A stretch of 64,000 bases of DNA from Schistocerca nitens (taxonomy: Eukaryota > Arthropoda > Insecta > Orthoptera > Acrididae): contig NC_064616.1 of assembly GCF_023898315.1 (NCBI RefSeq), forward strand, positions 647,896,974 to 647,960,973, read 5' to 3'. Below the pieces are notes generated by a model. It was given only the letters and a program-made list of their open reading frames with translations, was not told the DNA's origin and made no database searches. Of this stretch, positions 22,013 through 33,133 are shown piece after piece. The translations under genes and the position numbers were made by a program. Each line of letters starts with the position of its first letter. Within the stretch, counting starts at the first letter, position 1.

Positions 22013-22213
22013 AAAAAATGGTTCAAATGGCTCTCAGCACTATGGGACTCAACATCTGAGTTCATCAGTCCCCTAGAACTGAGAACTACTTAAACCTAAC
22101 TAACCTAAGGACATCACACACATCCATGCCCGAGGCAGGATTCGAACCTGCGACCGTAGCAGTCACGCGGTTTCGGACTGAAGTGCCTAGAGCCGCACGG
22201 CCACCGCGGCCGG
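22013..22213 (-). mobile_element. tRNA-derived SINE, copy 1
   Basis: Flanked by an exact 13 bp duplication CTTTATTAGTCGA (22000-22012, 22214-22226). The minus strand starts with a tRNA-like head (A box around GTGGCCGTGCGG, B box GGTTCGAATCC) and ends with CCATTTTTTTC-like T/A tail. The A box style suggests a class II (Leu/Ser-type) tRNA ancestor; that is inference. It lies right next to the FADD codons of LINE-A. Confidence 0.93.
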
Positions 22214-22377
22214 CTTTATTAGTCGATAAACGACAACGTCATCCGCAAACAATCTAAGAGGGCCGCCCAGATTGTCTCCCAAATCGTCTATACAGGTAAG
22301 GAACAGCAAAGGGCGTATAACACTATCTTGGGGAACGCCAGAAATCACCTCTGTTTTACTCGACGACTTTCCGTCAA

Positions 22378-22575
22378 GCTGGCCGGAGTGGCCGATCGGT
22401 TCTAGGCGCTACAGTCTGGAGCCGCGCGACCACTACGGTCGCAGGTTCGAATCCTGCCTCGGGCATGGATGTGTGCGATGTCTTTAGGTTAGTTAGGTTT
22501 AAATAATTCTAAATTCTAGGGAACTGATGACCACAGCAGTTAAGTCTCATAGTGCTCAGAGCCATTTGAATCATT
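22378..22575 (+). mobile_element. tRNA-derived SINE, copy 2
   Basis: Same family in plus orientation, flanked by TTTCCGTCAA (22368-22377, 22576-22585). The B box GGTTCGAATCC is intact; the A box region differs slightly from copy 3. Confidence 0.92.
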
Positions 22576-23599
22576 TTTCCGTCAATCATTACGAACTGTG
22601 ACCTCTATGACAGGAAATCACGAATCCAGTAACATAACTGAGACGATATTCCATAAGCACGCAGTTTTACTACAAGCCGCTTGTGCGGTACAGTGTCAAA
22701 AGCCTTCCGGAAATCCAAAAATACAGATCAATCTGAAATCCCTTGTCAGTAGCACTCAACACTTCATGCGAGTAAAGAGCTAGTTGTCTTTCACAAGAAC
22801 GATGTTTTCGAAATCATAATGTTCGAACACAATATATGTTCCAAAATCCTGCTGCATATCGACGTTAATGATATGGCCCTGTAATTTAGTGGATTATTCC
22901 TACTACCTTTCTTGAATGTTGGTGTGACCTGTGCAACTTTTCAGTCTTTGGGTACGGATCTTTCGTCGAGCGAACGGTTGTATATGATTGTTAAGTATGG
23001 AGCTAATGCATCAGCATACTCTGAAAGGAACCTAACTAGTATACAGTCTGGCCCAGAAGACTTGCTTTTATTAAATGATTTAAGTTGCTTCACTACTCCG
23101 AGGATATTTACTTGTATGTTACTCATGTTGGCATCTGTTCTTGATTCGAATTCTGGCATATTTACTTCGTATTCTTTTGTGAAGGCATTTCGGAAGGCTG
23201 TGTTTAGTAACTCTGCTTTGGTAGCACCGTCTTCGATAATGTCTCCATTGCTATCGCGCGGAGAAGGCATTCATTGATTGTGTCTTGCCGCTATCATACT
23301 TTGCATACGCCCAGAATCTCTTTGGATTTTCTGCCAGGTTTCGATACAAAGTTTCGGTGTGGAATCTATTATAAGCATCTCGCATGGAAGTCTGCGCTGA
23401 ATTTCGAGCTTCTATAAAAGATCGCCACTCTTGGGGATTTTGCGTCTTGTTTAGTTGTTTCTATGACAGTGTTCTGGCCCGTTTTGTGTACCAAGGAGGA
23501 TCAGTTCCGTCATTTGTTAATTTATTTGGTATAAATCTTTCAATCCCTGCCGATACTATTTCTTTGAATTCAATCTGGTCTACACTTACATTGTTAATT

Positions 23600-24600
23600 T
23601 GGAAGGAGTGGAAATTGTCTCTCAGGAAGGCGTCAAGTGAATTTTTATCTGCTTTTTTGAATAGGTATATTTTTCGTTTTTTTTTGGGGGGGGGGGGTTA
23701 CAGCATTTAATCTCGCTACGACAACCCTGTGTTCGCTAATCCCTGTACCCCTTTTGATGCTCGCTACTAACTCAGGATTATGTGTTGCTAAGAGGTCAAG
23801 TGTGTTTTCATAACAGTTTACTACTCTTGTGGGCTCATGAGCTAACTCCTCGAAATAATATTCAGAGAATGCGTTTAGCGCAATTTCGGATGATGTTTTA
23901 TGCTTACCTCCGAAATTAAACATGTATTTTCGCCAACACATCGGGGGTAAATTAAAGTCACCACCAACTATAATCGTATGAGTCAGGTACGTGTTTCAAG
24001 TCAAACTCAATTTTTCTTTGAACCTTTCAGCAATTGTATCATCTGAAATGGGAGGTCGGTAAAAGCATCCAATTATTATTTGATTTCGGCTGCCAACAAT
24101 GACCTCTGCCCATATTAACTCACAGAAACTGTCTCCTTCGACAAGAGAAACTACTTCTAACAGCAACAAACACGCCACCGCCAACTGTGTTTAACACATC
24201 CTTTCGGAACACCATTAGGTTCTTCGCAAAAATTTCAGCTGAACTTTAGTCGTTTTCAGTGCCTATAGCCGGCCGAAGTGGCCGTGCGGTTAAAGGCGCT
24301 GCAGTCTGGAACCGCAAGACCGCTACGGTCGCAGGTTCGAATCCTGCCTCGGGCATGGATGTTTGTGATGTCCTTAGGTTAGTTAGGTTTAACTAGTTCT
24401 AAGTTCTAGGGGACTAATGACCTCAGCAGTTGAGTCCCATAGTGCTCAGAGCCATTTGAACCATTTTTTTTTTCAGTGCCTATAACGATTTGAGCATCAG
24501 TGCTTTCTATTAACGCTTGGAGCTCTGGTACTTCCCCAACACAGCTACGACGATTTACAACTGGTTTACAGCCCCTGCTACCCGTGTAGCCGCCTCCTGC
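23600..24600 (-). pseudogene. LINE-A endonuclease domain
   Basis: From high to low coordinates the minus strand gives ELQALIESTDAQIVIGTE (start of the APE-type endonuclease; the E is a metal ligand), then after the SINE a frame with FCELIWAEVIVGSRNQIIIG and CFYRPP, then GGDFNLPP near 23950 (D and N of the active site), and a C-terminal part with RGTGISEHRVVVARL near 23730 (the S-D/E-H box). Frameshifts, a SINE and a G-run at 23687-23697 break it. The enzyme would nick target DNA to start insertion. Confidence 0.85.
24268..24469 (+). mobile_element. tRNA-derived SINE, copy 3
   Basis: Flanked by a 15 bp duplication TTTTCAGTGCCTATA (24253-24267, 24470-24484). It has the best-preserved head: A box around TGGCCGTGCGGTTAAAGGCG, B box GGTTCGAATCC, ending in a T-rich tail before the duplication. 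It interrupts the endonuclease of LINE-A. Confidence 0.94.
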
Positions 24601-24608
24601 GTATTGTA

Positions 24609-26005
24609 CACTACTGGCCATTAAAATTGCTACACCACGAAGATGACGTGCTACAGGTGCGAAATTTAACCGACAGGAAGTAAATGCTGTGATATGCAAA
24701 TGATTAGCTTTTCAGAGCATTCACACAAGGTTGGCGCCGGTGATGACACCTACAACGTGCCGAAATGAGGAACGTTTCCAACAGATTTCTCATACACAAA
24801 CAGCAGTTGACCGGCGTTGCCTGGTGAAACGTTGTTGTGATGCCTCGTGTAAGGAGGAGAAATGCGTACCATCACGTTTCCGACTTTGATAAAGGTCGGA
24901 TTGTAGCCTATCGCGATTGCGGTTTACCGTATCCCGACATTACTGCTCGCGTTGGTCGAGATCCAATGACTGTTAGCAGAATATGGAATCGGTGGGTTCA
25001 GGAGGGTAATACAGAACGTCGTTCTGGATCCCAACGGCCTCGTATCACTAGCAGTGGCATCTTATCTGCATGGCTATAACGGATCGTGCAGTCACGTGTC
25101 GATCCCTGAGTCAACAGATGGGGACGTTTGCAAGACAACAACCATCTGCACGAACAGTTCGACGACGTTTGCAGCAGCATGGACTATCAGCTCGGAGACC
25201 ATGGCTGCGCTTACCCTTGACGCTGCATCACAGACAGGAGCACCTGCGATGGTGTACTCAACGACGAACCTGGGTGCACGAATGGCAAAACGTCATTTTT
25301 TCGGATGAATCTATGTTCTGTTTACAGCATCATGATGGTCGCATTCGTGTTTGGCGACATCACGGTGCACACATATTGGAAGCGTGTATTCGTCATCACC
25401 ATACTGGCGTATCACCCAGTGTGATGGTATGTGGTGCCACTGGTTACACGTCTCGGTCACCTCTTGTTCACATTGACGGCACTTTGAACAGTGGACGTTA
25501 CATTTCAGATGTGTTACGACCTGTGGCTCTACCCTTCATTTGATCCCTGCAAAACCCGACATTTCAGCAGGATAATGCACGACCGCATGTTGCAGGTCCT
25601 GTAAGGGCCTTTCTGGATACAGAAAATGTTCGACTGCTGCCCTGGCCAACACATTCTTCAGATCTCTCACCAATTGAAAACGTCTGGTCAATGGTGGCCG
25701 AGCAACTGGCTCGTCACAATACGTCAGTCACTACTCTTGATGAACTGTGGTATCGTGTTGAAGCTGCATGGGCAGCTGTACCTGTACACGCCATCCAATC
25801 TCTGTTTGACTCAATGCCCAGGCGTATCAAGGTTGTTATTACGGCCAGAGTTAGTTGTTCTGGGTACTGATTTCTCAGGATTTATGTACCCAAATTGCGT
25901 GAAAATGTAATCTCATGTCAGTTCTAGTATAATATATTTGTCCAATGAATACCCGTTTATCATCTCCACCTCTTCTTGGTGTAGCAATGTTAATGGCCAG
26001 TAGTG
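24609..26005 (+). mobile_element. Tc1-like DD34E element (1397 bp)
   Basis: The left end CACTACTGGCCATTAAAATT pairs with the right end GTTAATGGCCAGTAGTG over about 35 bp with few mismatches, and TA flanks both sides (24607-24608, 26006-26007). It lies in LINE-A between ORF1 and the endonuclease. Family differs from the 1422 bp element in ends and sequence. Confidence 0.94.
24840..25870 (+). pseudogene. Tc1-like transposase (DD34E), broken
   Basis: Starts MPRVRRRNAYHHVSDFDKGR with a helix-turn-helix ending TVSRIWNRWVQEG. A one-base frameshift near 25060 moves the frame; the second piece has a second HTH region, FSDESMFCLQHHDGRIRVW with the first aspartate, then an in-frame TGA at 25541-25543 and FQQDNARPHVAGP with the second aspartate, and LSPIENVW with the glutamate. 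I count 34 residues between the second D and the E, the canonical Tc1 spacing. Two lesions make it inactive. Confidence 0.92.
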
Positions 26006-26108
26006 TAGACTCCTGACTTATTCAGCGGAACCCGAAACCCAACTACCCTTTGGCGCAAGTCAAGGAATCTGCAGCCTAAACGGTCGCAGAACTGTCAGAG
26101 CCTCTGAT

Positions 26109-26491
26109 TCAGACCCTCGACTCGGCTATGTACCAGAGGTCCGAAATCAGTCCTGTCGACCATGCTTTGATCGCACAAGCAAGACAGGCAGCCTTTGCCA
26201 CTTCTGTTAGCTGCTCGAAACCAGAGAGAATCTCTTCTGATCCAAAGTGACACACATCATTTTTACCGACGTGAGCCACCACCTGCAGTTGGCTGCACCC
26301 TGTGCTCTTCATGGCATCCAGAGGACCCATTCCACATCTGGAATGACACCACCCGGTATGCACATGAAGTGCACATTAGCTTGCCTACCATTCTTGGCAG
26401 CCATGTCCCTAAGGGGCCCTATAACGCACCTAGCATTGGAGTTCCTAACGATCATAAGCATTGTGGGTGGTTGAGGAGAACTTTGGATCAC
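26109..26491 (-). pseudogene. LINE-A ORF1, esterase-like domain
   Basis: Two overlapping minus-strand frames give GPLRDMAAKNGRQANVHFMC, IPGGVIPDV and LQVVAHVGKNDVCHFGSEEI LSGFEQL. The HVGKND segment resembles the GTND block of SGNH-type esterases found in ORF1 of CR1-clade LINEs, and the position upstream of the endonuclease fits. The usual T is K here. Its role in LINE mobility is not well defined. A frameshift lies between the two frames. Confidence 0.65.
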
Positions 26492-26504
26492 TAATTGTCA
26501 TGAT

Positions 26505-27112
26505 CAGCTACAGGTCATCCCAAAAGGTGTTTGTGTATGGACAGCTGAACCAGTCGAGGAAGGGCAGTTTAATGTAATCGACAAAGAATCATGCTCCGCT
26601 ACCACTAAAGACAACATGGGAGAGGAAGCTCCTATAAAAATGCCAATAGATCCTGGTCTTATAGAGAAAAATGCCGATGAGCAATAACCATTCTGCGCCA
26701 GTTTTCAGTTGCTTTCAGATGTGGATTGGAGAAAAGACATACAAAGAAGCCCATGATAAAACACTCTATCAATAATGGGGCTCATCCACCAATTAGCCAG
26801 TGGTCGTACAGAGAGTCTCTGGCTAAATGACAGATAATCTGGGTGGAAGTGGAGAAGATGCTGCAAGATGACATCATTCAACTTTCAGAAAGTCCGTTGT
26901 TCTCTCTGTGGGTCCTTGTGAAGGAGAACGGCATATAGCATTGCTGCATCAGTTACCAACGAGTGAACAAAATGACAAAGAAAGGTGTCCATCCATTGCC
27001 ACACACTGATGATGCCCTGCATTGTTTGAAAGGCGTAATTTATTTCTCAACTATGAAGACACAGTCAGGCTATTGACAAATAGAAGTTGACAAGACTGAC
27101 TGGAAAAGACTG
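26505..27112 (+). pseudogene. Gypsy-2 reverse transcriptase, N-terminal half
   Basis: After LINE-A the plus-strand Gypsy-2 text resumes: a linker with TILRQFSVAF, then HPPISQWSYRESLAKWQIIW, VEVEKMLQDDIIQLSESPLF, LVKENG, a stop, and VNKMTKKGVHPLPHTDDALH CLKGVIYFSTMKTQSGY. These are RT motifs up to the first catalytic strand, whose aspartate (normally SSMDL) reads MKT here. The frame ends at about 27112 and the YxDD half of RT plus most of RNase H are missing from the window. Confidence 0.8.
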
Positions 27113-27117
27113 TGTTC

Positions 27118-27830
27118 ATAACTCTTAATGATCTCTATGACTGCGTTCTGTAGGTACGACTTAAACCACTCATATGCTATTCCATTTATACCATAGAACT
27201 GTAATTTCTGTAACATAATGTCATGGTGCACACAGTCAAATGCCGTGGACAAGTCACAGAAGATTCCTGTTGGTGACTTTTACTATTTAGAGACTCTATT
27301 ATGTGGACAGTGAAATTGTATATTGCTGTCTCAGTGGAAGAGCAATTTTGAAATCCGAACTGTGATTTACTAAGTATCGCATTACTGTTGAGATGGCTAA
27401 CCACTCTCGAGTACATTACTTTCTCGAAAATTTTTGAAAATGCTGTAAGCAAGGATACTGGCCGATAATTATTGACATCTGTGGTGTCCCCCTTTTTGTA
27501 GAGTGGCCTAACACTGGCATATTTTAACCTGTCTGGGAAAATACCTAGAGTTAGTGATGCATTGCATATGTGACTCAGAACATCAGCTGTTATTGCTCCA
27601 CATTGTTTTAATATCTTATTAGAGATGTCATCTACTCCAACAGAACATTTATTTTTCAAATATTTAATAATTTTACTTATTTCACTAGAGGTTATTAGGT
27701 TAAACTTAATCTGACTAAATTTTTTCAAAACAACCTATTCCATGTACTGCCTGGCTTTTTCTTTTGAACTTTTCTCGCCAATTTTTTCTATTACACTTAA
27801 TAAATGGTTGTTAAATACATTAGCTACTTG
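27118..27830 (-). pseudogene. LINE-B reverse transcriptase fragment
   Basis: Two minus-strand frames give ISKIIKYLKNKCSVGVDDIS, KILKQCGAITADVLSHICNA, RPLYKKGDTTDVNNYRPVSL LTAFSKIFEKVM, FGFQNCSSTETAIYNF and then STAFDCVHHDIMLQKL, a Jockey-type RT from the fingers to the first catalytic strand (S-T-AFD). The catalytic YADD part is missing and both ends are ragged, with no 3' tail. It is clearly different from LINE-A and close in style to LINE-C. Confidence 0.85.
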
Positions 27831-27833
27831 TGT

Positions 27834-29037
27834 ATGAGATGGACACTAAGGTTTCAGTAGTACAGCATCACAATGGTATACAAAAAACAGACGCAAACTC
27901 AAGGACACTGACTGTCTTTCAAGGAATCCCTTGGCAGAACGTGGCAACATAGACGAAATCTCAGTTATAGCTACATTAAATAACATTGCTGCTGAACAGA
28001 GTGAAGCTCCAGCATTGCTAAAAGCCTTAGAAGCCTTGAAGAACGAGAAGCAAATCAAAGGAGAATTCTCACTAATAAACAGAACATTGCATAAGATGAA
28101 TTATGGTCTAATGAGATGGAAATAGTTGTTCATTGTTCCACCTTATCCGTGACCATGATAATGAAGTATTTCGACAATGCAACAACCTCTGGATTCGTGA
28201 AGATTATATCGAATCAGACGTAGGTATTTCTGACCGGATCTCTACGAATCTGGTAGTCACAATGTAAGCTACTGTAATGAATACCAAAGATGGGTGCATC
28301 AGCAGCGCCATTGCACTGAACTGGAACCGACTTCTTGGGGAGGTTCCTAACAAACAGGTGCGATGGATAGTAGTGTGCACTGACTACCTCACCTGTCACG
28401 TTGTCACCAAAGCTGTGCTGACTGCCGAAGCTCCATAAATTGCAAAATTCACTGTAGAAGACATCGTTTTGAAACATGGAGCACCCTGTATGATGATTGT
28501 GGAAAAGCTTTCTAGTTGAGACTAGCATTAGAGATGATTTCGTGTTGCGATTTTAGCCACAAGATGACAACTGCATACCATACGAACTTGTATAGCCTCA
28601 CAGAATGCTTTAATAAGACATTGGCAGATATGCTCTCGATGTATTTTGATGTCAGACAGAGACTTTGAGATACAATACTGCCTTTCGTGACATTCTCATA
28701 GAACACAGAGAAGCAAGTCGCTACTAGTTACACGCTATTCATTCTGCTCCACGGACGTGACGCCGAAACCACACTGGAGACACTGTTACCATTGCAACCA
28801 GATGATTCGCAGGACTACCACATGAAACACCTCAACTCTAGGATGAAAGAAGCAAAGAAGCTGGCTTACATACAGATCACCGAAGCACCGGCCGGTGAGA
28901 TAGAGCCTGATCGGCTTTGTATTAATTTTTACACTTGCACAGAAAATGGAACTATCATAAAAAGTCAGGAACGCGGTACTTTGGCCGTGTCATATTCTTC
29001 GTTGCTTGTCAGACGTGAAATATGTATTCGAATATTA
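27834..29037 (+). pseudogene. Gypsy-2 RNase H end and integrase
   Basis: Plus-strand text resumes with RWTLRFQ (end of RNase H), then LAERGNIDEISVIATLNNIA AEQSEAPALLKALEALKNEK in the integrase lead-in, RWIVVCTDYLTCHVVTKAVL TAEAP (first core aspartate), FTVEDIVLKHGAPCMMIV, a decayed second aspartate region, LTECFNKTLADMLSMYFDV (glutamate) and LLHGRDAETTLETLLPLQPD DSQD. Order and motifs fit Gypsy integrase. Many stops and frameshifts; no 3' LTR recognised after it. Confidence 0.8.
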
Positions 29038-29039
29038 TG

Positions 29040-30688
29040 ACGCTACATCAAGAAGACAAAAAAGCTGAGCATTGTCCATGAGTCGTATAGTAAGTACAAA
29101 CACAGGTGAACATCGGGTGACACATTATTTCCTATGATAAGGCCAGATAATGCTGTAACTAATAAGCAGTAGATATACAGAGCATCTGTCTCGAAAAAAA
29201 TTATGTTCCTTGATGAAGTAGAATTGCGACCACAAGAACAGACTGCAATTTGTTCTGTTTGTATTTTACTTACCGCTATGTATGTCAAGCATAATCTTGT
29301 GCCACTTCAGAAGCTAAAACTCTGTATTTGGATTTCAGAATTCTTTGAAAACTTTATATGTGTATATCAGGTTGTCGGTAGTGATATCCCGTGTCTGGCT
29401 TTACAAAAACTGAAATATTATCCATGGTTCATGTCTCCTGTTCTGTCGCTTTAACTTTCTGAATTAAAAATTAAAACAGCCACTACACTGAATCGTGAAG
29501 CAGAACCAACAGACGAAGATACGCAAGGATTCAAGTAGGAATCGATCAAAACCATAAAATTACGACTAATGGGATGATACTATTCGTTTATGATAAAATA
29601 AGAGTACATTGAAACTATTTGATCTCAGTGACAAGTCCCTTAAGACAGATTCTTCACAGTGACTTGCAAATGATGTCAACGCTATACACCTAGTTACTGA
29701 ACTAAACGTTATAAATTATCCGAGCGAGACAGGCGTTAACTTCATGTAACACATTAATAAGTTATTTACAAAAGAACAAGGAAAAAAACTAGGGACAGAA
29801 GCTATACGTACTTCAGTTTTCCAGGAAAAAAAAGATTATTGAAGAAAAAGTATATTTACAAGAAAATGTGATTTTATCGTCATATTTGGCTCACAAGCTT
29901 AGTAAATAGTAGGTCTATAGGTTGTATGATTAAAGTTAATACAGCAATACAGTATTAATAATTAAAGTAATAAGATCTTTCACTAAAGGTATTTCCGAAC
30001 AATATCTTTCGAGATGAAAACTAAATATGATTTTTGGAAATTTTCAAATGGAGTGGCACCTCTTCCCCTTTTACTACTGAGTCAAAATCACGAACAACTC
30101 ATTTTTGTATGCAAAGAAACCAAACATAGTTGTAGCACATGGAAACAATGTAACTTGACAAATGCCTCCCTTAAGCGTAATATTTCGTTCTTGGAAGAAA
30201 TACGAAAAACCCAAGTTTTATGTAAACTTTTTCACACCACAATAAAAATATGATTAAAAGTTATTTTTTGTAAACTACTCGTCCAATCAAACAGAAGAAA
30301 CCTAAAATATCTACAGCAAAAAAAACTTGCCTCTCGATAAATGTGTGTTATACAGCTGATCGAAACGGCGAAGAGATAAGCAGATTTCTTTGTTTGCTGC
30401 TAAAAATGTATGTATAATTTTTATATAATTTATATAATTATAAAAAAGTTGAAATGGATCGTGGAACGAATGACCGCCAGAAAAAGAAGAGACAATTCTG
30501 GGATAGAGACTGTTCCGGAAACGAGACAGGCTGCGATCAGAGCGGACGGTGAACGACCCTTCATTGGAAGTTCTTCTTCGGTCCTTCCGTTCACTTTAGT
30601 GAATTGTTCCTTTGGACGCGTTTGTTCAGAAACGATCCACCTCTAACTGTTATGCATTAGAATGCACATAACTTTAAGCTTGCAGATC
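29040..30688. other. No recognisable gene; AT-rich
   Basis: Frames of 79-83 codons at 29203-29454 and 30014-30253 show no motif I know. The left part could be the eroded 3' end of Gypsy-2, since no other 3' boundary is visible. Nothing else can be supported. Confidence 0.45.
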
Positions 30689-30692
30689 TTAA

Positions 30693-32623
30693 CACATTGC
30701 GTACGGCTCACGTAGATTTACGGGTTTCCACGTCCAACTGTTGTAGACGGACCACGTAGTTTTATGTTTTTCGTTCTGCGGGCGTTTTCTGAGACCTGTT
30801 GCTCATGCCAGTAACTATTTCAATTTGACAAAATGTTATGTATGAATTGGAGGGATAAGTGCAGTGAACAGCAGTATGAAAGATGTTTATCTTTCGTTTT
30901 ACCGCGAGCAAGGAGTACTGCGAAATAGTCAGTGCTGCAGCGGTTGCTTTGTTCGGTATGGCTCGAAAACAGTTCACGGAAACGAGATTCTTGCTAAACT
31001 GCTTGCTGACAATTGTTCTGATGTTCAGAGTGATTCAGATGATGTTAATTATAGTGGTAATGGAAGGGAAGACAACACGAATATAATCAATCAAAGTGTG
31101 ATAATTGTGCACGATTTAGATGACGAAGCTTCTGACAGTGAAAGTTGGCTGAAGAAGGACAAGATCCTTATTTTAGAAACATTTAGAGGAATTCCACTTG
31201 TAAAAACTCTTCCCAGTGAGATCAATAGCGTTATAAGCCACGTGAAATTACCTCTAAGGGCTGAATTGTTCGATCAGATTTCGACACAATCAAACTTGTA
31301 TTACAAACAAAACAAAAAACATTATAAAGAATCTCCCAAGTCTCCTAAATTTACCAATATCACTGCTGTTGAACTGAAAAAATTTCTGGGCTTGATTATC
31401 TTGGTGGGATACATAAAAAATGATTATTTGAAGGTCTATTGGTAAACAGCTCCTCTAATAGAGACATCGATTTTTGGCAAGTTAGTGAGCAGTAATCGAT
31501 ATGAGCAGATATGGGAATCGTGGCATTTCAATGACAATTCCTTACAGAGCGGTCAGAAAAACAGACTCTATAAAATTGAACCCGTGTTAAAGGACCTCCT
31601 AGATAAGTTTCAGACTGTATACAAACCTGGACAGAGCTTTCTCTTGATGAAGCAATGATACCATGGAGAGGGCGGCTTCGTTTCCGGACATCACAATGCT
31701 GGAAGACTTTTCAGATATGGTTTGCTTGTTCGTATGGTTTGCGAAAGTGTCAGTGGACATATCTCCAATCTATAAATATACACAGGGAAAGGAAAAAAGC
31801 TTGAAGACACTATTCTCTCTGTAGTTTCACCTCACTTTGGTATGGGGCACTTCGTTTATCAAGGCAATTATTACAACAGTACAGCTTTTGCTAAAACACT
31901 TCCAGAAAGGAACAAGAGTTAGTGGTACAATAGAATCAATAGAGGTCTCCCTCAGTGTCTCCAAACAGAAGCCAAATCTCTTAAGAAAGGTGACACTACA
32001 TTTCGAAAAGAAGGTGGCATTGGACTGCAGGTATAGAAAGATAAAAGGGAGGTGAGAATGATAACAATAATGATTGCGACAGGAAAAAAAAAACACAAGG
32101 GGAAATCATACAGAAACGAAAATGTATTGCGATGTACGGTAAATTTATGAAAGGCGTGGACAGAACTCATTACTTTCTTTCGTATTGTGTGATAATGCGG
32201 AAAACTAATAAACGGAGAAGAAAGTAGTTTGTTTCTAATAAATTATGCTGAGGATCCACCTGGTCAGTTGTCAGGGAATATGTAAGAACATATTATTCGG
32301 ACTATTGTGGGAAGTGGAATAAAAAAAATCCAGCACGATCTTGCAGAGTTTGAGCAGCGCATCGTAAAAGAAGTGAACGAAACAGGATACTACTTCCAGC
32401 TTTGTGAAGTACCGTTACATATAGGCGTGTGTTTCCAGAGATACCACACCCTTCAAGAATATTAGAGCATCATACAAACATATCTGCCAAGTTTCTTCAG
32501 CGTCAGACACCAGCAAGTGTAGTTATATTTGAATAAGGAAGGCGCACTCATTTCGCGAGCCTTTTACGAAAATCACCGGGAACCGCATCAATAACCACCC
32601 CGCGGCAGCCGGTATGCAATGCG
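30693..32623 (+). mobile_element. piggyBac-type element (1931 bp)
   Basis: TTAA flanks both ends (30689-30692 and 32624-32627), the piggyBac target duplication. Termini CACATTGCGTACGG and, on the other strand, CGCATTGCATACCGG match over about 14 bp. The interior is a decayed piggyBac transposase. Confidence 0.92.
30958..32620 (+). pseudogene. piggyBac transposase, decayed, second Asp lost
   Basis: ATG at 30958 (MARKQFTET) is a plausible original start; a one-base frameshift then joins EILAKLLADNCSDVQSDSDD and an acidic N-terminus. The domain body follows: KKFLGLIILVGYIKNDYLKV, YEQIWESWHFNDN, LSLDEAMIPWRGRLR in another frame (first catalytic aspartate), HFVYQGNYYNSTAFAK where the family has Y-Q-D-N-Y-Y-N (aspartate to glycine), and GLP after it. 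At least four stops and several frameshifts. piggyBac transposases cut and paste at TTAA; this one cannot. Confidence 0.88.
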
Positions 32624-32627
32624 TTAA

Positions 32628-33077
32628 AATATATGTAAAAATTAATCAGTTTTTGGAAGACAGGAGAAACGGAGTGAAGAGAGTGCCTCTGTCATTGATC
32701 ACTTTAAACTGTTCCAAGGCCAGAAGACATTTCAACTCCAGTAGATTGCACAGTTTTATGAGTGTTATGGGTCGTACAATCAGTTACGTACACCAGAGCG
32801 GCGACTGCACAACAGCACTGACTGAACGAGCACAGCCACACTATCCAAACAAGTATGACTTGTAATTCTGCGTATACTCTTTACATCCTTATAAAAACAC
32901 TATTTGTTTTCAGAGGATTTACCACAAAATTCGTATGCGTGAGAAATATGTGATGACATCTGATATAACAAGTACACCATGACAGGCGAATGAAACTTTA
33001 CACTTACCGGTACCCAAAAATATAACACAATGTTTTGTGGATAACAAACAGCAGAATGCATCTCTCTAACAAGTATA
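32628..33077. other. No feature seen
   Basis: An 83-codon frame (32614-32865) overlaps the piggyBac right end and has no motif. AT-rich, nothing recognisable. Confidence 0.5.
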
Positions 33078-33133
33078 CGAGGGCATGTTGAAATGTAATG
33101 CCTCCGAAATTTTTATTCTGTTCTCTGTTCTCA

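Larger units (their letters stand above)
21769..23270 (-). pseudogene. LINE-A reverse transcriptase, main part
   Basis: Reading down from 23270: an N-terminal segment with LNTAFRNAFTKEYEVN and FNKSKSSGPDCILVRFLSEY, then RT strands with the priming region, VISGVPQDSVI-like text near 22340 and the catalytic box FADDVVVYRL with F-A-D-D at 22238-22249. Past the SINE at 22013-22213 comes DLEKISVWCENWQLTLNNEK and STKYLGITITSNLNW. Frameshifts and two SINE insertions disrupt it. The enzyme would prime reverse transcription at a nicked target. Confidence 0.85.
19329..26500 (-). mobile_element. LINE-A, CR1/Jockey-type, with five nested insertions
   Basis: Minus-strand coding pieces run from an esterase-like ORF1 (26.49 kb) through endonuclease and reverse transcriptase to a 3' end at about 19329-19345, where a hexamer-like TACATC/TGCATC tail lies. 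Inside it sit a Tc1-like element (19869-21768), SINEs (22013-22213, 22378-22575, 24268-24469) and a DD34E Tc1-like element (24609-26005). Subtracting these leaves roughly 3.3 kb, so it may be close to full length. Its own insertion split Gypsy-2. A second 3' end of the same family lies at 51261-51415. Confidence 0.85.
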
